Shown piece by piece: positions 1-5,160 of a stretch of 5,160 bases of DNA. The notes beneath the pieces are model-generated. The model did no database searches and was not told the origin of the DNA. It saw nothing but the letters and a program-made list of their open reading frames with translations. Position numbers and translations under genes: made by a program. This DNA is from Candidatus Aminicenantota bacterium (GTDB lineage: Bacteria > Acidobacteriota > Aminicenantia > Aminicenantales > Saccharicenantaceae): NCBI GenBank assembly GCA_011048485.1, contig DSDX01000257.1, forward strand, positions 1 through 5,160. Direction: 5' to 3'. Every line of letters begins with the position of its first letter. Position 1 is the first letter of the stretch.

Positions 1-443
1 CCCCTGATGACCTCCAGGAACTCGGGGAGGGTGCGGGCCTTGTGCCGCGTCGGCAGGATGAACGTCCGGCAGGAAAGGAAATGGAACTCCTCGCCGGGGG
101 GGCTCTGGGGGGACGGCGAGCCGGTTTCCTTCGTGTAGGTCTTGAGGATCTCGACGAACTTGTCTCGCAGGGACATGATGGTCCGGAACTTGACGGTGTC
201 GACGCTGGCCAGCCGTTCGCCGAGCGCGTCGAGCCCGAGGGAGGCCGTGACCCAGAAAGCGAAGTCGTTGGGCGGTTCCGGCGACAGGTAGTGGTGCTGC
301 TGCAGGAAGCGGTGGGTGTGATAATAGACCGAGGCCCCGGGCGCGGACTCGAGCCCGGCCAGGAGCTCCGGGATGGTCCGGGCCTTCCTCCCGAGCAGCA
401 GAGGCAGGTTGAGACGGGTGTAGAAATGGAATACGGGTCCCAT
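1..443 (-). CDS. DUF5752 family protein, N-terminal 147 residues (cut by left window edge)
   Basis: The frame opens at ATG 443-441 and stays open to the left edge, giving 147 residues without a stop; the C-terminus is outside the window. The start MGPVFHFYTRLNLPLL, the stretch YYHTHRFLQQHHYLSPEPPN followed by DFAFW (residues 40-64), and LGERLASVDTVKF (74-86) match what I recall of DUF5752, a family of unknown function in bacteria and archaea. A Pro/Ser/Gly linker (about 107-118) leads into a second copy of the opening motif: residues 5-31 and 120-146 align without gaps with 11 of 27 identical, including FHF, KART and PE. The protein is therefore a tandem duplication with the second unit cut off. 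No signal peptide or membrane segment is visible, so it is probably cytoplasmic. The start lies 4 nt past the otsA stop, with a modest AAAAGGA (462-456) about 12 nt upstream, which suggests translational coupling. The biochemical role is unknown; the context points to trehalose or related sugar metabolism. Confidence 0.82.
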   Translation of the reverse strand, partial: MGPVFHFYTRLNLPLLLGRKARTIPELLAGLESAPGASVYYHTHRFLQQHHYLSPEPPNDFAFWVTASLGLDALGERLASVDTVKFRTIMSLRDKFVEILKTYTKETGSPSPQSPPGEEFHFLSCRTFILPTRHKARTLPEFLEVIR

Positions 444-447
444 GGCG

Positions 448-1917
448 TCAAGCGATCCTTTTCATGGCGTTGATGATGCGGCCCGCCCAGCGGTAGACGT
501 TGTTCTCGCGGACGACGTCCCTCATCGCCCGCATCCGCTCGGCCTGTTCCTCCTCCGGCATATCCAGGGCCTGGGCCAGGGCGTCGGCCATCTGTTCCGT
601 GGCCATAGGGTTGACGAGGACGGCCCGGTCGAGCTCGCGGGCCGAGCCCGTGAACTTGCTGAGGACGAGGACGCCGCGCTCGTCGGGGCGGGCGGCGACG
701 AACTCCTTGGCCACGAGGTTCATCCCGTCGTGGATGGAGCTGACGAGGACGACGTCGGCCGCCCGGTAGTGGGCCAGGACGTCGTCGTAGGGGAGGTGGA
801 CGTTCTCGTGGATGATGGGCTGCCAGTCCTTGGTCTTCCACTTCTCGTTGACGTCGATGACGCGCCGGGAGATCTCGTCGTTGTAGTCGCGGTACCTGAC
901 GATATGGATGCGGGACAGCGGACCGCGCTGGAGGAAGACGAAGCGGCCGACGAAGCGGGGGAATTTCTCGAGGAGGCGGTCGACGGCGTCGATGCGCTCG
1001 ACGATGCCCTTCGTGTACTCGATGCGGTCGATGCCGACGATGAGCTGCCGGTTCCTCAGCCTGTAGTCAGAGCGCAGGGCCTTGACCCGCTGTTCGACCT
1101 CGGGGGACTGGGCCCGCGTGGCGGCCTTCTCGAAGTCGATGCTGATGGGGAAGTTGCGCACCACGGTCTTGTGGCCGCGGCGGTTGACGGACAGGCTCTC
1201 GGCGCTGATCCGGGTCTCGAGGAACCGGTCAACCGAGTCCAGGAAATTGAGGCAGTGGTAGCGGATGTGGAAGCCGAGCACGTCGTTGCCCAGGAGGCCC
1301 TTGAGGATGGCCGGCGCCTGGGGGCAGACGCGGAAGGACTCGGGATTGGGCCAGGGGATGTGCCAGAACTGGGCCGTCACGACGTCGGGCCGCTTCTCCT
1401 TGATCATCCGGGACAGCAGGGCGAAATGGTAGTCCTGGATGAAGACGAAGCCGGCCTGGCCCTCGAGCTCCTCGAGGACGGCCTCGGCGAAGCGGGCGTT
1501 GACGGCCTGGTAGGCTTCCCAGTCGGCCTCCCGGAAGACCGGCCGGACGTGGACGATGTGGCAGAGCGGCCAGAGGCCCTCGTTGGCGTAGCCGTAGTAG
1601 AACCGGTCCTCCTCCTCCTTGCTGAGCCAGACCCTCCTCAGCGTGTAGGACGGATCCTCGGGCGGCACGGCGACGCGGTCATGGTCGTCGACCACGTCCC
1701 GGTCGGCCTCGCCCAGGCCGGCCGCGACCCAGGTCCCGCCGCAGGCCCGGATGACGGGGTCGAGGGCCACGGTCATGCCGCTCGCGGGCGTCATGGCCCG
1801 GATGCCCTCGTCGGCGTAGACGTGGATATAGGGCTCGCGGTTGGAGACGACGATGAATTTCTGGCCACCGATCTTCTTCTTGATCGCCTGGCGCAGGGAC
1901 TCGCGGTTCCAGGGCAT
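448..1917 (-). CDS. otsA: Trehalose-6-phosphate synthase, GT20 family (OtsA-type)
   Basis: Complete 489-residue GT-B glycosyltransferase of family GT20, close in length to E. coli OtsA (474). It is expected to transfer glucose from a nucleotide sugar to glucose-6-phosphate in the cytoplasm, forming trehalose-6-phosphate. Residues aligning by eye with E. coli OtsA sites are: Arg27 in VVSNRE (phosphate-binding Arg9), Gly47, Trp63, Tyr107 and Trp116 (acceptor pocket), Asp162 in QDYH, His186 in WHIPWPNPE, Arg298 and Lys303 in GIDRIEYTKG (donor phosphates), Ser335-Arg336 (acceptor phosphate), Asp397 in HDGMNLVAKE and Glu405. All key positions are kept, so it should be active. It ends soon after the GT-B fold, with no fused phosphatase domain. 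ATG 1917 is preferred because AAGGAGG sits 8 nt upstream. A DUF5752 gene follows after 4 nt. Acceptor choice is inferred: some GT20 enzymes make glucosylglycerol-phosphate, but the retained phosphate-binding arginines favour glucose-6-phosphate. Donor preference (UDP-, ADP- or GDP-glucose) cannot be read. Confidence 0.95.
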   Translation of the reverse strand: MPWNRESLRQAIKKKIGGQKFIVVSNREPYIHVYADEGIRAMTPASGMTVALDPVIRACGGTWVAAGLGEADRDVVDDHDRVAVPPEDPSYTLRRVWLSKEEEDRFYYGYANEGLWPLCHIVHVRPVFREADWEAYQAVNARFAEAVLEELEGQAGFVFIQDYHFALLSRMIKEKRPDVVTAQFWHIPWPNPESFRVCPQAPAILKGLLGNDVLGFHIRYHCLNFLDSVDRFLETRISAESLSVNRRGHKTVVRNFPISIDFEKAATRAQSPEVEQRVKALRSDYRLRNRQLIVGIDRIEYTKGIVERIDAVDRLLEKFPRFVGRFVFLQRGPLSRIHIVRYRDYNDEISRRVIDVNEKWKTKDWQPIIHENVHLPYDDVLAHYRAADVVLVSSIHDGMNLVAKEFVAARPDERGVLVLSKFTGSARELDRAVLVNPMATEQMADALAQALDMPEEEQAERMRAMRDVVRENNVYRWAGRIINAMKRIA

Positions 1918-1925
1918 CGGCGGAA

Positions 1926-1932
1926 CCTCCTT
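1926..1932 (-). promoter_or_regulatory. Strong Shine-Dalgarno of otsA
   Basis: The minus strand reads AAGGAGG here, a full match to the anti-SD core of 16S rRNA, 8 nt upstream of ATG 1917. This fixes the otsA start and suggests efficient translation. The downstream DUF5752 gene has a much weaker site. Confidence 0.88.
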
Positions 1933-2012
1933 GGATCGGATTACGGCGCGGCATCCCGGCGTCCGTCACCCGGAACAGGCTTGCCCGCCCGACGCTCCGA
2001 GATCAGGTCCAA

Positions 2013-2042
2013 ATCGGCGGACGTTCGTCCGGGACCACCGAT
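2013..2042 (-). promoter_or_regulatory. Nested hairpin in the otsA leader
   Basis: On the minus strand an outer stem ATCGG/CCGAT (2042-2038 with 2017-2013) encloses the near-perfect palindrome GGACGAACGTCC (2030-2019). The loops are asymmetric, with a 7-nt bulge on the 5' side and one base on the 3' side. It lies in the predicted transcribed leader, about 95 nt upstream of the otsA start. It could be an RNA hairpin or, as DNA, an operator for a dimeric regulator. It matches no riboswitch class I recognise, and short palindromes are common by chance in GC-rich DNA. Confidence 0.25.
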
Positions 2043-2053
2043 CGGGTATCTTC

Positions 2054-2090
2054 GCTGGCCGGTCTTTGGCCTTTTTATAACACGGCCAGC
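2054..2090. repeat. 7-bp inverted repeat (GCTGGCC...GGCCAGC) spanning the otsA -10 region
   Basis: GCTGGCC at 2054-2060 and its exact complement GGCCAGC at 2084-2090 are separated by 23 nt that contain the predicted -10 hexamer. A second arm GGCC at 2068-2071 can also pair with 2057-2060. Arms that flank a -10 box could be an operator for a repressor, or chance in GC-rich sequence. The 23-nt loop makes a simple terminator stem unlikely. Confidence 0.3.
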
Positions 2091-2103
2091 CCGGGGAAGT
2101 CAA
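2074..2103 (-). promoter_or_regulatory. Predicted sigma70-type promoter for otsA-DUF5752
   Basis: On the minus strand TTGACT (2103-2098, five of six matches to TTGACA) is followed after 18 bp by TATAAA (2079-2074, five of six matches to TATAAT). Shifting the -10 by one base gives TTATAA with a 17-bp spacer. It is the only clearly AT-rich patch in a GC-rich gap and begins 15 bp past the stop of the upstream lipoprotein gene. Transcription would start near 2067, giving a leader of about 150 nt before otsA. It implies the otsA-DUF5752 pair can be transcribed independently of the lipoprotein gene. The position is read from sequence; the activity is inferred. Confidence 0.6.
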
Positions 2104-2118
2104 ACCGCGGGGGACGGC

Positions 2119-5100
2119 TCAGCGGGCGTCCAAGGCCCTGAGGACCTCGAGGACTTCCGCGGGCGGCTTGGGCCGGCCGAGGAGCTCCCGGGCCCGGAGA
2201 CGGTCCTCCCGGCGCCCCAGCCTCTGCATGACGAGGCCGCCGAAGTAGGCGTAGGGCCGGGCTTCGTCCCAATGGGCCAGCGTGTACTCGCGGATGGATT
2301 CGCGCAGGGCCGAGGCCTTGTCCTTCTCGCCCACGCGGTCGAGACAGAGGGCGATGAGGTAGTCCTGCATCCTGCTGTCGGGATAGAACGGCGCCCCCGT
2401 GCCCAGCTTCTCGGGATAGAGCTTGGAGAGCTCGAGGGCCCGGATGGCCTCGTCCCAGGCCCTCGCCCTCATGGCCGCGAGGCCGATCGCGACGTGGGTC
2501 CGGACATAGAGGCCGTGAATGTCGGTCGCGCCTTCATAGGGGAGCGCGGCCACCGCGTCGAGCACGCTGGCGGCCCCGCGGGGGTCTCCGGCCGCGAGCA
2601 GGGCCCGGGCCAGGTCGACCTGAAGCGTGACCTCGGCGGGGTGTTCGGCGACCGCGCCCCGGGCCGCGTCCAGGGCCTCGCTGTTCCGGCCCTGGCGGAG
2701 GAGGAACCCGGTCAGGGCGTGGCGGGCCCGCCAGCTCGCGGGATCGATCTCGACCGCCCTTCTCAAGTCATCGGCCGAGCGGTCCGGCTCGGACCTCTCG
2801 AAGAACGATCCCCGAGTAATATAGAAGGGAGCGTAATCGGCGCCGTCGGCCAGTTCGAAGAGATCCCCGGCCTCGACGACCCGGCCCTTGCCCCAGAGGA
2901 TGAGGGCCAGGTAGTACTTCGGCTTCCAGTCGGACGGACGGGCCGCCAGGGCCCAGGAGTAGACGGCGATCTCTTCCTCCCGGAAGGGGAAGACGAGATG
3001 GGGCGACGCGGCCGAGGCCCGGTCGAGTGCGGCGGCGCTCTCTTCGGGCGAGGCATCTCGGAGGAGATAGGCCAGCCAGTAGAGGACGTTGGGGTGGGCG
3101 GGCGCGGCCCGGAGCGCCTCCACGGCGTCGCTCGCGAGTCCGAGGCGGTGGTAGAACGCGGCCATCTCGATCCAGGTCTCGTGGGGGAGCTCGTTGCGCA
3201 CGAGCGAGCGGCAGGCTTCGAGATCCTCCGGCCGCCGGCTCAGGAGATAGCGCTCGAAACGGGCCAGGTGGTCGAGCGGGTCTTGATCGGAGAGCCAGCC
3301 GAGGACGCGGGCGTGCTCGGGCTCGCGGCCCAGCAGCCGGCAAGCGACGGCCAGGACTTCGAGGGCGGCGATGTTGAGGTTGTCGCCGGTGAGCGCGGCA
3401 TAGGCGTCCTCGGCGGCCTCGAGGAAGTCCTTCTCCAAGATGGCGATCTCGGCCGACTGGACCATGGCGATCGTACGGAATTGCGGCGAACGGGCGGCCC
3501 AGCCCAGGGTCTCCTTGGCGTCTACGAGACGGCTCAGGCGGCGGGCCGCGACGCCATAGACGTAGTTGGCCTCGGGATCGTACATGGAGACGGAGAGAGC
3601 GCGGCCGGCGAGCTCGAGGCCCTTGGCCGGTTCGCCCCGCCGGGTGGTGAGCTCGGCGGCCCGGGTCAGGGCCCGGACATGGAGGGGCTCCTCGCCGGCG
3701 GCGGCCAAGTACGTCTCGAGGGCCTCGGGGAGGCGCCGCTCGCGCTCGAGCTTTCGGGCCTGGAGGAACAGGGCCTCGGCCGATCTCCCCGAGGGCGTGC
3801 TGAAGCGCAGCGGCCTCTCGAGGTCGTCGACCGTCGGGTCGCTCGCGTAGACGAGCTTCTCGCCCAAGCGGAGGACGTAGGCCGTCCCCTCGGGGAGCCC
3901 GTCCAGAGGGACAGCCTTCTTCCAGGCCTGCCCCGGCTCCAGATCGAGGCGTTCCTTAAAGACGTCCCGGCCCGAGACGGTGACGGTCAGGTCGTCGGCG
4001 ACGGGACGCAGGGCGAAGACGCCCAGATCGAGCCCGTCGCCGGACCGGGAAGCGCTCAGCACGGCGTGGGGGGAGGCCGCGCTCATCGGGCCGATGCCTC
4101 GGTAGGGGAACCAGTGCTCCTGCCAGCGGTCCGACGCGCCGGGGGGGAGATCGCCGTGGTCGGACTGGTTGAGCAGGCGCCCGGCCTGGGGCTCGGTGTA
4201 CTGCCCGTCCTCGTCGGTCAGGAGGTCGACCCAGATCTGGCCCGAGCGGGACAGGTCCCAGATCCAGATCTTGCGGCCCGGCATGTCCTCGTAAGGCGAC
4301 CAATGGCCGAAACCGGCGTCGGCGCCTTCGTACCAGCCTCCGTAGAAGTCGGCGCGCTCGCCGACCGTAAAGTAGCTCTTGGAACCGGGCGTGGCGTTGT
4401 TCCGGTACCAGGACAGGTCGCGGCCCGACCGGTCGACCGGCCAGGGCTCGAGGGGGACGGCGTAATCGTGGCCGATGTGCCACCGCCCGGGGAAGATGTA
4501 CTTGAGATCATCGGCCGTCGGCACGGCGGCGCAGGACCAGGCGTAATTAGACTGGCTGAAGGGGGTGGGGTTGACCCACAGGGCCCTGGTCTCGAAGGCC
4601 GCGCTGTCCTTGGGCAGCGTCACCGTGACGCTCCAGCGCGTCCGGGAGGCCAGGTCCAAGGCCCCGACGACGCAGCTGGCGCCGCCGTCGGGGTTCTCGC
4701 GGACGAGGTAGTCGACCGGGGTCCCCGTCCAGGGCGCGTGGCCGACGACGCCGAAATTCCACTCGATGCCGCCCGACGTCCACGGCCCCCGAAGGGCGAT
4801 CTGGCGGAACTTGAGGACGTGGTTCCAATAGAGGAACTCGCGGCCGGTGGCCTTGTCGAGGGCCCCCCAGACCTTGCCGCCCACCTCGGGCAGGACGGCC
4901 ACCTCGACGTGCGGGTTGCTGAGGCGGACGACCGTCCAGGCCTTGTCGACGGGCTCGTCGGTGAATCGGTCGAACATGAAGTAGGGGTAGAGACGGGCGC
5001 CCTGCCCCCACATGGAGGAGCGGGCGAAGATGGGCACGGGGTCCGGGTCGGCAAAGGGGTAGGTGCGGATGACCTCCCGGGCCTCGCCGGCGACGGCGCG

Positions 5101-5160
5101 GCCGGAAGGATCGGGACGACAGGAAGTCGCTGCGGACAGCAGCGCGAGCAGGATCAGACC
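2119..5160 (-). CDS. DUF5107 domain and tetratricopeptide-repeat lipoprotein (start beyond right window edge)
   Basis: The frame is open from the right edge to TGA at 2121-2119, giving 1013 residues with no stop; the initiator Met is outside the window. The first in-window residues form a hydrophobic segment ending in a lipobox, with Cys at 5121-5119. The mature protein would be 1000 residues, lipid-anchored outside the cytoplasm; Arg at +2 is not an inner-membrane retention signal. Counting Cys as 1, residues about 60-370 are a Trp/Tyr/Gly-rich beta domain matching DUF5107: VAVLPEVGGKVWGALDKATG (75-94), SGGIEWNFG (116-124), and LLTDEDGQY with AGRLLN (300-318), then HWFPYRGIGPMSA. The VLPEVGGKV stretch resembles the opening of galactose-mutarotase-like folds, hinting at carbohydrate binding. 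Residues about 445-980 are helical repeats with TPR-like spacing near 34 residues, for example from 447, 481 and 517. The segments PEKLGTGAPFYPDSRMQDYL (903-922) and LVFPFREEE (709-717) fit what I recall as conserved regions in DUF5107-TPR proteins. An in-frame GTG at 5037 could be taken as a start but would remove the signal. The exact function is unknown. Confidence 0.88.
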   Translation of the reverse strand, partial: GLILLALLSAATSCRPDPSGRAVAGEAREVIRTYPFADPDPVPIFARSSMWGQGARLYPYFMFDRFTDEPVDKAWTVVRLSNPHVEVAVLPEVGGKVWGALDKATGREFLYWNHVLKFRQIALRGPWTSGGIEWNFGVVGHAPWTGTPVDYLVRENPDGGASCVVGALDLASRTRWSVTVTLPKDSAAFETRALWVNPTPFSQSNYAWSCAAVPTADDLKYIFPGRWHIGHDYAVPLEPWPVDRSGRDLSWYRNNATPGSKSYFTVGERADFYGGWYEGADAGFGHWSPYEDMPGRKIWIWDLSRSGQIWVDLLTDEDGQYTEPQAGRLLNQSDHGDLPPGASDRWQEHWFPYRGIGPMSAASPHAVLSASRSGDGLDLGVFALRPVADDLTVTVSGRDVFKERLDLEPGQAWKKAVPLDGLPEGTAYVLRLGEKLVYASDPTVDDLERPLRFSTPSGRSAEALFLQARKLERERRLPEALETYLAAAGEEPLHVRALTRAAELTTRRGEPAKGLELAGRALSVSMYDPEANYVYGVAARRLSRLVDAKETLGWAARSPQFRTIAMVQSAEIAILEKDFLEAAEDAYAALTGDNLNIAALEVLAVACRLLGREPEHARVLGWLSDQDPLDHLARFERYLLSRRPEDLEACRSLVRNELPHETWIEMAAFYHRLGLASDAVEALRAAPAHPNVLYWLAYLLRDASPEESAAALDRASAASPHLVFPFREEEIAVYSWALAARPSDWKPKYYLALILWGKGRVVEAGDLFELADGADYAPFYITRGSFFERSEPDRSADDLRRAVEIDPASWRARHALTGFLLRQGRNSEALDAARGAVAEHPAEVTLQVDLARALLAAGDPRGAASVLDAVAALPYEGATDIHGLYVRTHVAIGLAAMRARAWDEAIRALELSKLYPEKLGTGAPFYPDSRMQDYLIALCLDRVGEKDKASALRESIREYTLAHWDEARPYAYFGGLVMQRLGRREDRLRARELLGRPKPPAEVLEVLRALDAR
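5119..5160 (-). other. Lipoprotein signal peptide end and lipobox of the DUF5107-TPR protein
   Basis: Codons read from the right edge give GLILLALLSAATSC followed by RPDPSG. This is an uncharged hydrophobic run with small residues before the Cys, which fits the loose signal peptidase II pattern (Ala-Thr-Ser-Cys; the -3 position is Ala rather than the preferred Leu). The charged n-region and Met must lie just past the edge. After the Cys come about 25 Pro-, Ala- and Arg-rich residues, a typical tether, before the folded domain begins. Confidence 0.78.

Noticed and set aside
93..116. G-rich tract resembling a quadruplex or slippage site
   Set aside because: It encodes the Pro/Ser-rich linker of the DUF5752 protein in frame, and the frame stays coherent on both sides, so there is no sign of a frameshift.
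42..473. A 143-codon plus-strand open frame opposite the DUF5752 gene
   Set aside because: The opposite strand encodes a recognisable family with an internal repeat. The plus-strand product is Gly/Arg/Glu-rich with no known motif, as expected of an antisense shadow in GC-rich DNA.
1679..1969. A 96-codon minus-strand frame overlapping the otsA start
   Set aside because: Its start lies upstream of the strong Shine-Dalgarno, its composition is low-complexity Arg/Gly/Pro, and the otsA frame here encodes the conserved VVSNRE and SGM motifs.
2057..2076. Terminator-like GGCC-N7-GGCC stem followed by TTTTT on the plus strand
   Set aside because: No plus-strand gene leads into it, the stem is only 4 bp, and the T-run is the complement of the predicted otsA -10 region. 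On the minus strand no T-run follows the stem, so it does not serve the lipoprotein gene either.
2768..3343. A 191-codon minus-strand open frame inside the TPR region
   Set aside because: It is an out-of-frame Arg/Pro-rich translation of the DUF5107-TPR gene, whose own frame gives coherent TPR helices.
3956..4483. A 175-codon minus-strand open frame inside the DUF5107 domain
   Set aside because: Arg/Pro-dominated composition and full overlap with the DUF5107 reading frame mark it as a shadow.

Overview
The window comes from a GC-rich bacterium, about two-thirds G+C by eye. All real coding sequence lies on the minus strand, so genes read from right to left. The lineage cannot be fixed from the sequence. 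A lipoprotein-type signal with Arg at +2, and the family content (DUF5107-TPR lipoprotein, GT20 synthase, DUF5752), suggest a Gram-negative, possibly Acidobacteriota/Aminicenantota-like genome. That placement is a low-confidence inference.

Layout on the minus strand, in order of transcription:
(1) 5160-2119 is a very large secreted lipoprotein whose start lies off the right edge. It has a lipobox, a DUF5107 beta-rich domain with galactose-mutarotase-like character, and a long helical TPR array.
(2) 2118-1918 is an intergenic region of about 200 bp. It holds a good sigma70-type promoter (TTGACT-N18-TATAAA), a predicted leader of about 150 nt with small hairpins, and a strong Shine-Dalgarno.
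(3) 1917-448 is a complete GT20 trehalose-6-phosphate synthase (OtsA type) that keeps the catalytic, donor and phosphate-binding residues.
(4) 443-1 is the start of a DUF5752 protein, cut by the left edge. It begins 4 nt after the otsA stop and is probably translationally coupled to it. It contains an internal domain duplication.

The otsA-DUF5752 pair looks like an operon with its own promoter, making trehalose-6-phosphate (or a related phosphorylated disaccharide) for compatible-solute or storage metabolism. No trehalose-6-phosphate phosphatase is visible. It may lie off the left edge, be elsewhere in the genome, or be replaced by another route. The lipoprotein is probably a separate transcription unit; its carbohydrate connection is inferred from fold resemblance and proximity only.

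No RNA genes, insertion sequences, CRISPR arrays or phage genes were seen. The most interesting points are the tandem-repeat DUF5752 protein coupled to a sugar-phosphate synthase, and the lipoprotein signal that moves the start of the DUF5107-TPR gene out of the window.
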